A stretch of 64,000 bases of DNA from assembly GCA_963989245.1 (NCBI GenBank), contig OZ022345.1:25367347-25431346 (forward strand), read 5' to 3'. Numbering within the stretch: position 1 is the first letter of the stretch; each line of letters opens with the position of its first letter. The notes under the pieces were generated by a model. That model was not told the DNA's origin and searched no databases. It saw only the letters and a program-made list of their open reading frames with translations. Position numbers and translations under genes: made by a program. This document shows, one piece after another, positions 1-16,600 of this stretch. Origin of the DNA: Nansenia antarctica (lineage: Eukaryota > Chordata > Actinopteri > Argentiniformes > Microstomatidae).

Positions 1-366
1 GGCGACCAGGTGTGGACGGTTGACCGCCTACTGGCTGTCCGCCGTAGGGGACGGGGGTTCCAGTACCTGGTGGACTGGGTGGGTTACGGCCCCGAAGACC
101 GGAGCTGGGTGCCCCCGTCCTACCTCGCCGACCCCACACTCCTGGAGGATTTCTATCTGGCCCACCCGGACGCTCCAGGACGGTCGTCAGGTGCCTCCCC
201 TAAGGGGGGGGGTACTGTTGTGAATCCCTCATTGGCTCCGTCCCCTCCTGCCTCGTTGGCGCTCGTTGAGCCTAATCAGGCTCAAGTGGAGACAGCTGGG
301 TCCAGCTATCAACTCAGGAGGAGGCAGCCCTATAAGAAGCCCCAGAGACCTTCCTCCGACGCTTGA
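1..366 (+). CDS. C-terminal end of Ty3/gypsy pol with chromodomain (partial)
   Basis: The frame is open from base 1 and is cut by the window edge, so upstream pol is missing. The stop is TGA at 364-366. Residues near the start (DRLLAVRRRGRGFQYLVDW, then a Gly-Tyr and a Ser-Trp-Val-Pro stretch) read as a chromodomain, the integrase tail module of chromoviruses that is thought to direct insertion to marked chromatin. After it comes a Pro/Ser-rich and basic tail. The frame runs through the polypurine tract at about 202-212 and 150 bases into the LTR before stopping, so the last third of this peptide is LTR-encoded. A plain GTG or ATG start is not expected because this is the end of a polyprotein. 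Family assignment is good; lineage within chromoviruses is not determined. Confidence 0.85.
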   Translation, partial: GDQVWTVDRLLAVRRRGRGFQYLVDWVGYGPEDRSWVPPSYLADPTLLEDFYLAHPDAPGRSSGASPKGGGTVVNPSLAPSPPASLALVEPNQAQVETAGSSYQLRRRQPYKKPQRPSSDA

Positions 367-1014
367 TTATTTTGACCCATGTGGTTAGTAGTTTGGCTCT
401 CCCTGTGTTCTCTTCTCGTTCAAGTAGTTTCTCTTCAGAGTTTTGTTTGTTTTGTTATTTTGCTAACCGTAGTTGTTTTCTTTGTTTGATCCTCGCTCCC
501 CAAAGGAACCTGCCTCCCCCCTGCCTAGACCTCCTGCCTGCCTATCGACTACGTCTCCTGCCTATGTCCCTGCCTGCCTAACGACCACCCCTCCTGCCTA
601 TACCCCTGCCTGCCTACCGCCTACTCCTCCTGCCTAAACCCCTGCCTGCCTACCGCCTACTCCTCCTGCCTAACCCCCCCCGTCTGCCTGCCTGCCGACT
701 ATTCCCCCTCTCTGCTCTGGACTGGTTAGTACACGCACATATTTCAACACTTCACTCATCTACATATCTACACCACACTAGTTTTGCACGCTAGACACAC
801 ACACCCAGACACATAGAGTACAGTTCCACTCACACCTCATTTACATTATCCAGTTCTCTGGCATCCACACATTCCCCCCACTTAGGCCCCGTTAGAGTAG
901 GGTTATTCTTTTGTCCATTATTTTAATAAATCCTTTTATTATTAATTTGCCTCTTGTGTCCGTCTGTTCTGGGGTTCTGCCACACTTGACTCTTTAGCTA
1001 GTGCTACCTTAACA
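216..1014 (+). mobile_element. 3' LTR of chromodomain Ty3/gypsy element
   Basis: This follows a polypurine tract (AAGGGGGGGGG-like, 202-212). The LTR starts TGTT at 216 and ends AACA at 1014, a short terminal inverted repeat with the expected TG...CA ends, about 799 bp. An AATAAA signal lies at 925-930, consistent with the R region. From about 500 to 700 it carries a degenerate CCTGCCTGCC-type tandem stretch. The satellite starts at the very next base, so the element probably inserted into the satellite; the other LTR and target duplication lie outside the window. Confidence 0.8.
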
Positions 1015-2766
1015 ATACTCTCTCTATATGACATGAACACATATATACTGTAGGAGTATACTCTCTCTATATGACATGTGAACACATATATACTGTAGGA
1101 GTATACTCTCTCTATATGACATGAACACATATATACTGTAGGAGTATACTCTCTCTATATGACATGTGAACACATATATACTGTAGTAGTATACTCTCTC
1201 TATATGACATGTGAACACATATATACTGTAGGAGTATACTCTCTCTATATGACATGTGAACACATATATACTGTAGGAGTATACTCTCTCTATATGACAT
1301 GAACACATCTATACTGTAGGAGTATACTCTCTCTATATGACGTGTGAACACATATATACTGTAGGAGTATACTCTCTCTATATGACATGTGAAGACATAT
1401 ATACTGCAGGAGTATACTCTATCTATATGACATGAACACATATATACTGTAGGAGTATACACTCTCTATATGACATGAACACATATATACTGTAGGAGTA
1501 TACTCTCTCTATATGACATGAACACATATATACTGTAGGAGTATACACTCTCTATATGACATGAACACATATATACTGTAGGAGTATACACTCTCTATAT
1601 GACATGAACACATATATACTGTAGGAGTATACTCTCTCTATATGACACATGAACACATATATACTGTAGGAGTATACTCTCTCTATATGACATGTGGACA
1701 CATATATACTGTAGGAGTATACACTCTCTATATGACATGTGAACACATATATACTGTAGGAGTATACACTCTCTATATGACATGAACACATATATACTGT
1801 AGGAGTATACACTCTCTATATGACATGAACACATATATACTGTAGGAGTATACACTCTCTATATGACATGAACACATATATACTGTAGGAGTATACTCTC
1901 TCTATATGACATGAACACATATATACTGTAGGAGTATACTCTCTCTATATGACATGAACACATATATACTGTAGGAGTATACTCTCTCTATATGACATGA
2001 ACACATATATACTGTAGGAGTATACTCTCTCTATATGACATGAACACATATATACTGTAGGAGTATACACTCTCTATATGACATGAACACATATATACTG
2101 TAGGAGTATACTCTCTCTATATGACATGTGAACACATAATACTGGAGGAGTATACTCTCTCTATATGACATGAACACATATATACTGTAGGAGTATACTC
2201 TCTCTATATGACATGAACACATATATACTGTAGGAGTATACTCTCTCTATATGACATGAACACATATATACTGTAGGAGTATACTCTCTCTATATGACAT
2301 GAACACATATATACTGTAGGAGTATACACTCTCTATATGACATGAACACATATATACTGTAGGAGTATACTCTCTCTATATGACATGAACACATATATAC
2401 TGTAGGAGTATACTCTCTCTATATGACATGAACACATCTATACTGTAGGAGTATACTCTCTCTATATGACATGAACACATCTATACTGTAGGAGTATACA
2501 CTCTCTATATGACATGAACACATATACTGTAGGAGTATACACTCTCTATATGACATGAACACATATATACTGTAGGAGTATACTCTCTCTATATGACACA
2601 TGAACACATATATACTGTAGGAGTATACTCTCTCTATATGACATGTGAATACATATATACTGTAGGAGTATACACTCTCTATATGACATGTGAACACATA
2701 TATACTGTAGGAGTATACTCTCTCTATATGACATGAACACATATATACTGTAGGAGTATACTCTCT

Positions 2767-5700
2767 CTATATGACATGAACACATATATACTGTAGGAGT
2801 ATACACTCTCTATATGACATGAACACATATATACTGTAGGAGTATACACTCTCTATATGACACATGAACACATATATACTGTAGGAGTATACTCTCTCTA
2901 TATGACATGTGAACACATATATACTGTAGGAGTATACTCTCTCTATATGACATGAACACATCTATACTGTAGGAGTATACTCTCTCTATATGACATGTGG
3001 ACACATATATACTGTAGGAGTATACTCTCTCTATATGACATGTGAACACATATATACTGTAGGAGTATACTCTCTCTATATGACATGAACACATCTATAC
3101 TGTAGGTGTATACTCTCTCTATATGACATGTGGACACATATATACTGTAGGAGTATACTCTCTCTATATGACATGAACACATATATACTGTAGGAGTATA
3201 CTCTCTCTATATGACATGAACACATATATACTGTAGGAGTATACTCTCTCTATATGACATGAACACATATATACTGTAGGAGTATACTCTCTCTATATGA
3301 CATGAACACATATATACTGTAGGAGTATACTCTCTCTATATGACATGAACACATATATACTGTAGGAGTATACACTCTCTATATGACATGTGAACACATC
3401 TATACTGTAGGAGTATACTCTCTCTATATGACATGTGAACACATATATACTGTAGGAGTATACTCTCTCTATATGACATGAACACATATATACTGTAGGC
3501 GTATACTCTCTCTATATGACATGAACACATATATACTGTAGGAGTATACTCTCTCTATATGACATGAACACATATATACTGTAGGAGTATACTCTCTCTA
3601 TATGACATGAACACATATATACTGTAGGAGTATACTCTCTCTATATGACATGAACACATATATACTGTAGGAGTATACTCTCTCTATATGACATGTGAAC
3701 ACATATATACTGTAGGAGTATACTCTCTCTATATGACATGAACACATATATACTGTAGGAGTATACTCTCTCTATATGACATGTGAACACATATATACTG
3801 TAGGAGTATACTCTCTCTATATGACATGAACACATATATACTGTAGGAGTATACACTCTCTATATGACATGAACACATATATACTGTAGGAGTATACACT
3901 CTCTATATGACATGAACACATATATACTGTAGGAGTATACTCTCTCTATATGACATGAACACATATATACTGTAGGAGTATACTCTCTCTATATGACATG
4001 AACACATATATACTGTAGGAGTATACTCTCTCTATATGACATGAACACATATACACTGTAGGAGTATACTCTCTCTATATGACATGTGAACACATATATA
4101 GTGTAGGAGTATACTCTCTCTATATGACATGTGAACACATATATACTGTAGGAGTATACACTCTCTATATGACATGAACACATATATACTGTAGGAGTAT
4201 ACTCTCTCTATATGACATGTGAACACATATATACTGTAGGAGTATACTCTCTCTATATGACATGTGAACACATATATACTGTAGGAGTATACTCTCTCTA
4301 TATGACATGTGAACACATATATACTGTAGGAGTATACTCTCTCTATATGACATGAACACATTTATACTGTAGGAGTATACTCTCTCTATATGACATGAAC
4401 ACATATATACTGTAGGAGTATACACTCTCTATATGACATGAACACATATATACTGTAGGAGTATACACTCTCTATATGACACATGAACACATATATACTG
4501 TAGGAGTATACTCTCTCTATATGACATGTGAACACATATATACTGTAGGAGTATACTCTCTCTATATGACATGAACACATCTATACTGTAGGAGTATACT
4601 CTCTCTATATGACATGTGGACACATATATACTGTAGGAGTATACTCTCTCTATATGACATGTGAACACATATATACTGTAGGAGTATACTCTCTCTATAT
4701 GACATGAACACATCTATACTGTAGGTGTATACTCTCTCTATATGACATGTGGACACATATATACTGTAGGAGTATACTCTCTCTATATGACATGAACACA
4801 TATATACTGTAGGAGTATACTCTCTCTATATGACATGAACACATATATACTGTAGGAGTATACTCTCTCTATATGACATGAACACATATATACTGTAGGA
4901 GTATACTCTCTCTATATGACATGAACACATATATACTGTAGGAGTATACTCTCTCTATATGACATGAACACATATATACTGTAGGAGTATACACTCTCTA
5001 TATGACATGTGAACACATCTATACTGTAGGAGTATACTCTCTCTATATGACATGTGAACACATATATACTGTAGGAGTATACTCTCTCTATATGACATGA
5101 ACACATATATACTGTAGGCGTATACTCTCTCTATATGACATGAACACATATATACTGTAGGAGTATACTCTCTCTATATGACATGAACACATATATACTG
5201 TAGGAGTATACTCTCTCTATATGACATGAACACATATATACTGTAGGAGTATACTCTCTCTATATGACATGAACACATATATACTGTAGGAGTATACTCT
5301 CTCTATATGACATGTGAACACATATATACTGTAGGAGTATACTCTCTCTATATGACATGAACACATATATACTGTAGGAGTATACTCTCTCTATATGACA
5401 TGTGAACACATATATACTGTAGGAGTATACTCTCTCTATATGACATGAACACATATATACTGTAGGAGTATACACTCTCTATATGACATGAACACATATA
5501 TACTGTAGGAGTATACACTCTCTATATGACATGAACACATATATACTGTAGGAGTATACTCTCTCTATATGACATGAACACATATATACTGTAGGAGTAT
5601 ACTCTCTCTATATGACATGAACACATATATACTGTAGGAGTATACTCTCTCTATATGACATGAACACATATACACTGTAGGAGTATACTCTCTCTATATG

Positions 5701-6004
5701 ACATGTGAACACATATATAGTGTAGGAGTATACTCTCTCTATATGACATGTGAACACATATATACTGTAGGAGTATACACTCTCTATATGACATGAACAC
5801 ATATATACTGTAGGAGTATACTCTCTCTATATGACATGTGAACACATATATACTGTAGGAGTATACTCTCTCTATATGACATGTGAACACATATATACTG
5901 TAGGAGTATACTCTCTCTATATGACATGTGAACACATATATACTGTAGGAGTATACTCTCTCTATATGACATGAACACACATATATACTGTAGGAGTATA
6001 CTCT
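2767..6004. repeat. 1,619-bp tandem duplication inside the satellite
   Basis: Variant order from 2767 to about 4385 recurs from 4386 to about 6004 at a fixed offset of 1,619 bp. Shared diagnostic units include a GTAGGTGTATAC unit, a GTAGGCGTATAC unit and a TATAGTGTAGG unit. The same block is seen again at 9050-10139 and 13457-14546. Confidence 0.85.
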
Positions 6005-6202
6005 CTCTATATGACATGAACACATATATACTGTAGGAGTATACTCTCTCTATATGACATGAACACATATATACTGTAGGAGTATACACTCTCTATATGA
6101 CATGAACACATCTATACTGTAGGAGTATACTCTCTCTATATGACATGAACACATATATACTGTAGGAGTATACTCTCTCTATATGACATGTGAACACATA
6201 TA

Positions 6203-6209
6203 TACCGTA
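6203..6209. other. Candidate transposon excision footprint (TA-CCG-TA)
   Basis: One satellite unit reads ATATACCGTACTGTAGG instead of ATATACTGTAGG, a 5-bp gain of CCG plus a second TA. CCG is the terminal triplet of the TA-flanked element at 20465-21696, which sits at exactly the same position of the unit. TA, three terminal bases, TA is the usual scar of Tc1/mariner-type excision. Confidence 0.75.
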
Positions 6210-9200
6210 CTGTAGGAGTATACTCTCTCTATATGACATGAACACATATATACTGTAGGAGTATACTCTCTCTATATGACATGTGAACACATATATACTG
6301 TAGTAGTATACTCTCTCTATATGACATGTGAACACATATATACTGTAGGAGTATACTCTCTCTATATGACATGTGAACACATATATACTGTAGGAGTATA
6401 CTCTCTCTATATGACATGAACACATCTATACTGTAGGAGTATACTCTCTCTATATGACGTGTGAACACATATATACTGTAGGAGTATACTCTCTCTATAT
6501 GACATGTGAAGACATATATACTGCAGGAGTATACTCTATCTATATGACATGAACACATATATACTGTAGGAGTATACACTCTCTATATGACATGAACACA
6601 TATATACTGTAGGAGTATACTCTCTCTATATGACATGAACACATATATACTGTAGGAGTATACACTCTCTATATGACATGAACACATATATACTGTAGGA
6701 GTATACACTCTCTATATGACATGAACACATATATACTGTAGGAGTATACTCTCTCTATATGACACATGAACACATATATACTGTAGGAGTATACTCTCTC
6801 TATATGACATGTGGACACATATATACTGTAGGAGTATACACTCTCTATATGACATGTGAACACATATATACTGTAGGAGTATACTCTCTCTATATGACAT
6901 GAACACATATATACTGTAGGAGTATACACTCTCTATATGACATGAACACATATATACTGTAGGAGTATACACTCTCTATATGACATGAACACATATATAC
7001 TGTAGGAGTATACTCTCTCTATATGACATGAACACATATATACTGTAGGAGTATACTCTCTCTATATGACATGAACACATATATACTGTAGGAGTATACT
7101 CTCTCTATATGACATGAACACATATATACTGTAGGAGTATACTCTCTCTATATGACATGAACACATATATACTGTAGGAGTATACACTCTCTATATGACA
7201 TGAACACATATATACTGTAGGAGTATACACTCTCTATATGACATGAACACATATATACTGTAGGAGTATACTCTCTCTATATGACATGTGAACACATAAT
7301 ACTGGAGGAGTATACTCTCTCTATATGACATGAACACATATATACTGTAGGAGTATACTCTCTCTATATGACATGAACACATATATACTGTAGGAGTATA
7401 CTCTCTCTATATGACATGAACACATATATACTGTAGGAGTATACTCTCTCTATATGACATGAACACATATATACTGTAGGAGTATACACTCTCTATATGA
7501 CATGAACACATAAATATTGTAGGAGTATACTCTCTCTATATGACATGAACACATATATACTGTAGGAGTATACTCTCTCTATATGACATGAACACATCTA
7601 TACTGTAGGAGTATACTCTCTCTATATGACATGAACACATCTATACTGTAGGAGTATACACTCTCTATATGACATGAACACATATACTGTAGGAGTATAC
7701 ACTCTCTATATGACATGAACACATATATACTGTAGGAGTATACTCTCTCTATATGACACATGAACACATATATACTGTAGGAGTATACTCTCTCTATATG
7801 ACATGTGAATACATATATACTGTAGGAGTATACACTCTCTATATGACATGTGAACACATATATACTGTAGGAGTATACTCTCTCTATATGACATGAACAC
7901 ATATATACTGTAGGAGTATACTCTCTCTATATGACATGTGGACACATATATACTGTAGGAGTATACACTCTCTATATGACATGTGAACACATATATACTG
8001 TAGGAGTATACTCTCTCTATATGACATGAACACATATATACTGTAGGAGTATACACTCTCTATATGACATGAACACATATATACTGTAGGAGTATACACT
8101 CTCTATATGACATGAACACATATATACTGTAGGAGTATACTCTCTCTATATGACATGAACACATATATACTGTAGGAGTATACTCTCTCTATATGACATG
8201 AACACATATATACTGTAGGAGTATACTCTCTCTATATGACATGAACACATATATACTGTAGGAGTATACTCTCTCTATATGACATGAACACATATATACT
8301 CTAGGAGTATACACTCTCTATATGACATGAACACATATATACTGTAGGAGTATACACTCTCTATATGACATGAACACATATATACTGTAGGAGTATACTC
8401 TCTCTATATGACATGTGAACACATAATACTGGAGGAGTATACTCTCTCTATATGACATGAACACATATATACTGTAGGAGTATACTCTCTCTATATGACA
8501 TGAACACATATATACTGTAGGAGAATACTCTCTCTATATGACATGAACACATATATACTGTAGGAGTATACTCTCTCTATATGACATGAACACATATATA
8601 CTGTAGGAGTATACACTCTCTATATGACATGAACACATATATACTGTAGGAGTATACTCTATATGACATGAACACATATATACTGTAGGAGTATACTCTC
8701 TCTATATGACATGAACACATCTATACTGTAGGAGTATACTCTCTCTATATGACATGAACACATCTATACTGTAGGAGTATACACTCTCTATATGACATGA
8801 ACACATATACTGTAGGAGTATACACTCTCTATATGACATGAACACATATATACTGTAGGAGTATACTCTCTCTATATGACACATGAACACATATATACTG
8901 TAGGAGTATACTCTCTCTATATGACATGTGAATACATATATACTGTAGGAGTATACACTCTCTATATGACATGTGAACACATATATACTGTAGGAGTATA
9001 CTCTCTCTATATGACATGAACACATATATACTGTAGGAGTATACTCTCTCTATATGACATGAACACATATATACTGTAGGAGTATACACTCTCTATATGA
9101 CATGAACACATATATACTGTAGGAGTATACACTCTCTATATGACACATGAACACATATATACTGTAGGAGTATACTCTCTCTATATGACATGTGAACACA

Positions 9201-11863
9201 TATATACTGTAGGAGTATACTCTCTCTATATGACATGAACACATCTATACTGTAGGAGTATACTCTCTCTATATGACATGTGGACACATATATACTGTAG
9301 GAGTATACTCTCTCTATATGACATGTGAACACATATATACTGTAGGAGTATACTCTCTCTATATGACATGAACACATCTATACTGTAGGTGTATACTCTC
9401 TCTATATGACATGTGGACACATATATACTGTAGGAGTATACTCTCTCTATATGACATGAACACATATATACTGTAGGAGTATACTCTCTCTATATGACAT
9501 GAACACATATATACTGTAGGAGTATACTCTCTCTATATGACATGAACACATATATACTGTAGGAGTATACTCTCTCTATATGACATGAACACATATATAC
9601 TGTAGGAGTATACTCTCTCTATATGACATGAACACATATATACTGGAGGAGTATACACTCTCTATATGACATGTGAACACATCTATACTGTAGGAGTATA
9701 CTCTCTCTATATGACATGTGAACACATATATACTGTAGGAGTATACTCTCTCTATATGACATGAACACATATATACTGTAGGCGTATACTCTCTCTATAT
9801 GACATGAACACATATATACTGTAGGAGTATACTCTCTCTATATGACATGAACACATATATACTGTAGGAGTATACTCTCTCTATATGACATGAACACATA
9901 TATACTGTAGGAGTATACTCTCTCTATATGACATGAACACATATATACTGTAGGAGTATACTCTCTCTATATGACATGTGAACACATATATACTGTAGGA
10001 GTATACTCTCTCTATATGACATGAACACATATATACTGTAGGAGTATACTCTCTCTATATGACATGTGAACACATATATACTGTAGGAGTATACTCTCTC
10101 TATATGACATGAACACATATATACTGTAGGAGTATACACTCTCTATATGACATGAACACATATATACTGTAGGAGTATACACTCTCTATATGACATGAAC
10201 ACATATATACTGTAGGAGTATACTCTCTCTATATGACATGAACACATATATACTGTAGGAGTATACTCTCTCTATATGACATGAACACATATATACTGTA
10301 GGAGTATACTCTCTCTATATGACATGAACACATATATACTGTAGGAGTATACTCTCTCTATATGACATGAACACATATATACTGTAGGAGTATACTCTCT
10401 CTATATGACATGAACACATATATACTGTAGGAGTATACTCTCTCTATATGACATGAACACATATATACTGTAGGAGTATACTCTCTCTATATGACATGAA
10501 CACATATATACTGTAGGAGTATACTCTCTCTATATGACATGAACACATATATACTGTAGGAGTATACTCTCTCTATATGACATGAACACATATATACTGT
10601 AGGAGTATACTCTCTCTATATGACATGAACACATATATACTGTAGGAGTATACACTCTCTATATGACATGTGAACACATCTATACTGTAGGAGTATACTC
10701 TCTCTATATGACATGTGAACACATATATACTGTAGGAGTATACTCTCTCTATATGACATGAACACATATATACTGTAGGCGTATACTCTCTCTATATGAC
10801 ATGAACACATATATACTGTAGGAGTATACTCTCTCTATATGACATGAACACATATATACTGTAGGAGTATACTCTCTCTATATGACATGAACACATATAT
10901 ACTGTAGGAGTATACTCTCTCTATATGACATGAACACATATATACTGTAGGAGTATACTCTCTCTATATGACATGTGAACACATATATACTGTAGGAATA
11001 TACTCTCTCTATATGACATGAACACATATATACTGTAGGAGTATACTCTCTCTATATGACATGTGAACACATATATACTGTAGGAGTATACTCTCTCTAT
11101 ATGACATGAACACATATATACTGTAGGAGTATACACTCTCTATATGACATGAACACATATATACTGTAGGAGTATACACTCTCTATATGACATGAACACA
11201 TATATACTGTAGGAGTATACTCTCTCTATATGACATGAACACATATATACTGTAGGAGTATACTCTCTCTATATGACATGAACACATATATACTGTAGGA
11301 GTATACTCTCTCTATATGACATGAACACATATATACTGTAGGAGTATACTCTCTCTATATGACATGTGAACACATATATAGTGTAGGAGTATACTCTCTC
11401 TATATGACATGTGAACACATATATACTGTAGGAGTATACACTCTCTATATGACATGAACACATATATACTGTAGGAGTATACTCTCTCTATATGACATGT
11501 GAACACATATATACTGTAGGAGTATACTCTCTCTATATGACATGTGAACACATATATACTGTAGGAGTATACTCTCTCTATATGACATGTGAACACATAT
11601 ATACTGTAGGAGTATACTCTCTCTATATGACATGAACACACATATATACTGTAGGAGTATACTCTCTCTATATGACATGAACACATATATACTGTAGGAG
11701 TATACTCTCTCTATATGACATGAACACATATATACTGTAGGAGTATACACTCTCTATATGACATGAACACATCTATACTGTAGGAGTATACTCTCTCTAT
11801 ATGACATGAACACATATATACTGTAGGAGTATACTCTCTCTATATGACATGTGAACACATATA

Positions 11864-11870
11864 TACCGTA
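11864..11870. other. Second copy of the excision footprint
   Basis: The same TA-CCG-TA scar occurs here, 5,661 bp after the first. That equals the offset of the surrounding satellite block (5608-6579 against 11269-12240), so this copy arose by satellite duplication and not by a second excision. The matching unit in the first block (about 1079-1098) is intact and has no scar. Confidence 0.75.
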
Positions 11871-13632
11871 CTGTAGGAGTATACTCTCTCTATATGACAT
11901 GAACACATATATACTGTAGGAGTATACTCTCTCTATATGACATGTGAACACATATATACTGTAGTAGTATACTCTCTCTATATGACATGTGAACACATAT
12001 ATACTGTAGGAGTATACTCTCTCTATATGACATGTGAACACATATATACTGTAGGAGTATACTCTCTCTATATGACATGAACACATCTATACTGTAGGAG
12101 TATACTCTCTCTATATGACGTGTGAACACATATATACTGTAGGAGTATACTCTCTCTATATGACATGTGAAGACATATATACTGCAGGAGTATACTCTAT
12201 CTATATGACATGAACACATATATACTGTAGGAGTATACACTCTCTATATGACATGAACACATATATACTGTAGGAGTATACTCTCTCTATATGACATGAA
12301 CACATATATACTGTAGGAGTATACTCTCTCTATATGACATGTGGACACATATATACTGTAGGAGTATACACTCTCTATATGACATGTGAACACATATATA
12401 CTGTAGGAGTATACTCTCTCTATATGACATGAACACATATATACTGTAGGAGTATACACTCTCTATATGACATGAACACATATATACTGTAGGAGTATAC
12501 ACTCTCTATATGACATGAACACATATATACTGTAGGAGTATACTCTCTCTATATGACATGAACACATATATACTGTAGGAGTATACTCTCTCTATATGAC
12601 ATGAACACATATATACTGTAGGAGTATACTCTCTCTATATGACATGAACACATATATACTGTAGGAGTATACTCTCTCTATATGACATGAACACATATAT
12701 ACTGTAGGAGTATACACTCTCTATATGACATGAACACATATATACTGTAGGAGTATACACTCTCTATATGACATGAACACATATATACTGTAGGAGTATA
12801 CTCTCTCTATATGACATGTGAACACATAATACTGGAGGAGTATACTCTCTCTATATGACATGAACACATATATACTGTAGGAGTATACTCTCTCTATATG
12901 ACATGAACACATATATACTGTAGGAGTATACTCTCTCTATATGACATGAACACATATATACTGTAGGAGTATACTCTCTCTATATGACATGAACACATAT
13001 ATACTGTAGGAGTATACACTCTCTATATGACATGAACACATATATACTGTAGGAGTATACTCTCTCTATATGACATGAACACATATATACTGTAGGAGTA
13101 TACTCTCTCTATATGACATGAACACATCTATACTGTAGGAGTATACTCTCTCTATATGACATGAACACATCTATACTGTAGGAGTATACACTCTCTATAT
13201 GACATGAACACATATACTGTAGGAGTATACACTCTCTATATGACATGAACACATATATACTGTAGGAGTATACTCTCTCTATATGACACATGAACACATA
13301 TATACTGTAGGAGTATACTCTCTCTATATGACATGTGAATACATATATACTGTAGGAGTATACACTCTCTATATGACATGTGAACACATATATACTGTAG
13401 GAGTATACTCTCTCTATATGACATGAACACATATATACTGTAGGAGTATACTCTCTCTATATGACATGAACACATATATACTGTAGGAGTATACACTCTC
13501 TATATGACATGAACACATATATACTGTAGGAGTATACACTCTCTATATGACACATGAACACATATATACTGTAGGAGTATACTCTCTCTATATGACATGT
13601 GAACACATATATACTGTAGGAGTATACTCTCT

Positions 13633-16600
13633 CTATATGACATGAACACATCTATACTGTAGGAGTATACTCTCTCTATATGACATGTGGACACATATAT
13701 ACTGTAGGAGTATACTCTCTCTATATGACATGTGAACACATATATACTGTAGGAGTATACTCTCTCTATATGACATGAACACATCTATACTGTAGGTGTA
13801 TACTCTCTCTATATGACATGTGGACACATATATACTGTAGGAGTATACTCTCTCTATATGACATGAACACATATATACTGTAGGAGTATACTCTCTCTAT
13901 ATGACATGAACACATATATACTGTAGGAGTATACTCTCTCTATATGACATGAACACATATATACTGTAGGAGTATACTCTCTCTATATGACATGAACACA
14001 TATATACTGTAGGAGTATACTCTCTCTATATGACATGAACACATATATACTGTAGGAGTATACACTCTCTATATGACATGTGAACACATCTATACTGTAG
14101 GAGTATACTCTCTCTATATGACATGTGAACACATATATACTGTAGGAGTATACTCTCTCTATATGACATGAACACATATATACTGTAGGCGTATACTCTC
14201 TCTATATGACATGAACACATATATACTGTAGGAGTATACTCTCTCTATATGACATGAACACATATATACTGTAGGAGTATACTCTCTCTATATGACATGA
14301 ACACATATATACTGTAGGAGTATACTCTCTCTATATGACATGAACACATATATACTGTAGGAGTATACTCTCTCTATATGACATGTGAACACATATATAC
14401 TGTAGGAGTATACTCTCTCTATATGACATGAACACATATATACTGTAGGAGTATACTCTCTCTATATGACATGTGAACACATATATACTGTAGGAGTATA
14501 CTCTCTCTATATGACATGAACACATATATACTGTAGGAGTATACACTCTCTATATGACATGAACACATATATACTGTAGGAGTATACACTCTCTATATGA
14601 CATGAACACATATATACTGTAGGAGTATACTCTCTCTATATGACATGAACACATATATACTGTAGGAGTATACTCTCTCTATATGACATGAACACATATA
14701 TACTGTAGGAGTATACTCTCTCTATATGACATGAACACATATATACTGTAGGAGTATACTCTCTCTATATGACATGAACACATATATACTGTAGGAGTAT
14801 ACTCTCTCTATATGACATGAACACATATATACTGTAGGAGTATACTCTCTCTATATGACATGAACACATATATACTGTAGGAGTATACTCTCTCTATATG
14901 ACATGAACACATATATACTGTAGGAGTATACTCTCTCTATATGACACATGAACACATATATACTGTAGGAGTATACTCTCTCTATATGACATGAACACAT
15001 ATATACAGTAGGAGTATACACTCTCTATATGACATGAACACATATATACTGTAGGAGTATACTCTCTCTATATGACATGAACACATATATACTGTAGGAG
15101 TATACTCTCTCTATATGACATGAACACATCTATACTGTAGGAGTATACTCTCTCTATATGACATGAACACATCTATACTGTAGGAGTATACACTCTCTAT
15201 ATGACATGAACACATATATACTGTAGGAGTATACACTCTCTATATGACATGAACACATCTATACTGTAGGAGTATACTCTCTCTATATGACATGAACACA
15301 TCTATACTGTAGGAGTATACTCTCTCTATATGACATGTGAATACATATATACTGTAGGAGTATACACTCTCTATATGACATGTGAACACATATATACTGT
15401 AGGAGTATACTCTCTCTATATGACATGAACACATATATACTGTAGGAGTATACTCTCTCTATATGACATGAACACATATATACTGTAGGAGTATACACTC
15501 TCTATATGACATGAACACATATATACTGTAGGAGTATACACTCTCTATATGACACATGAACACATATATACTGTAGGAGTATACTCTCTCTATATGACAT
15601 GTGAACACATATATACTGTAGGAGTATACTCTCTCTATATGACATGAACACATATATACTGTAGGAGTATACACTCTCTATATGACATGAACACATATAT
15701 ACTGTAGGAGTATACACTCTCTATATGACACATGAACACATATATACTGTAGGAGTATACTCTCTCTATATGACATGAACACATCTATACTGTAGGAGTA
15801 TACTCTCTCTATATGACATGTGGACACATATATACTGTAGGAGTATACACTCTCTATATGACATGAACACATATATACTGTAGGAGTATACACTCTCTAT
15901 ATGACATGAACACATCTATACTGTAGGAGTATACTCTCTCTATATGACATGAACACATCTATACTGTAGGAGTATACTCTCTCTATATGACATGTGAATA
16001 CATATATACTGTAGGAGTATACACTCTCTATATGACATGTGAACACATATATACTGTAGGAGTATACTCTCTCTATATGACATGAACACATATATACTGT
16101 AGGAGTATACTCTCTCTATATGACATGAACACATATATACTGTAGGAGTATACACTCTCTATATGACATGAACACATATATACTGTAGGAGTATACACTC
16201 TCTATATGACACATGAACACATATATACTGTAGGAGTATACTCTCTCTATATGACATGTGAACACATATATACTGTAGGAGTATACTCTCTCTATATGAC
16301 ATGAACACATATATACTGTAGGAGTATACACTCTCTATATGACATGAACACATATATACTGTAGGAGTATACACTCTCTATATGACACATGAACACATAT
16401 ATACTGTAGGAGTATACTCTCTCTATATGACATGTGAACACATATATACTGTAGGAGTATACTCTCTCTATATGACATGTGGACACATATATACTGTAGG
16501 AGTATACTCTCTCTATATGACATGTGAACACATATATACTGTAGGAGTATACTCTCTCTATATGACATGAACACATATATACTGTAGGAGTATACTCTCT

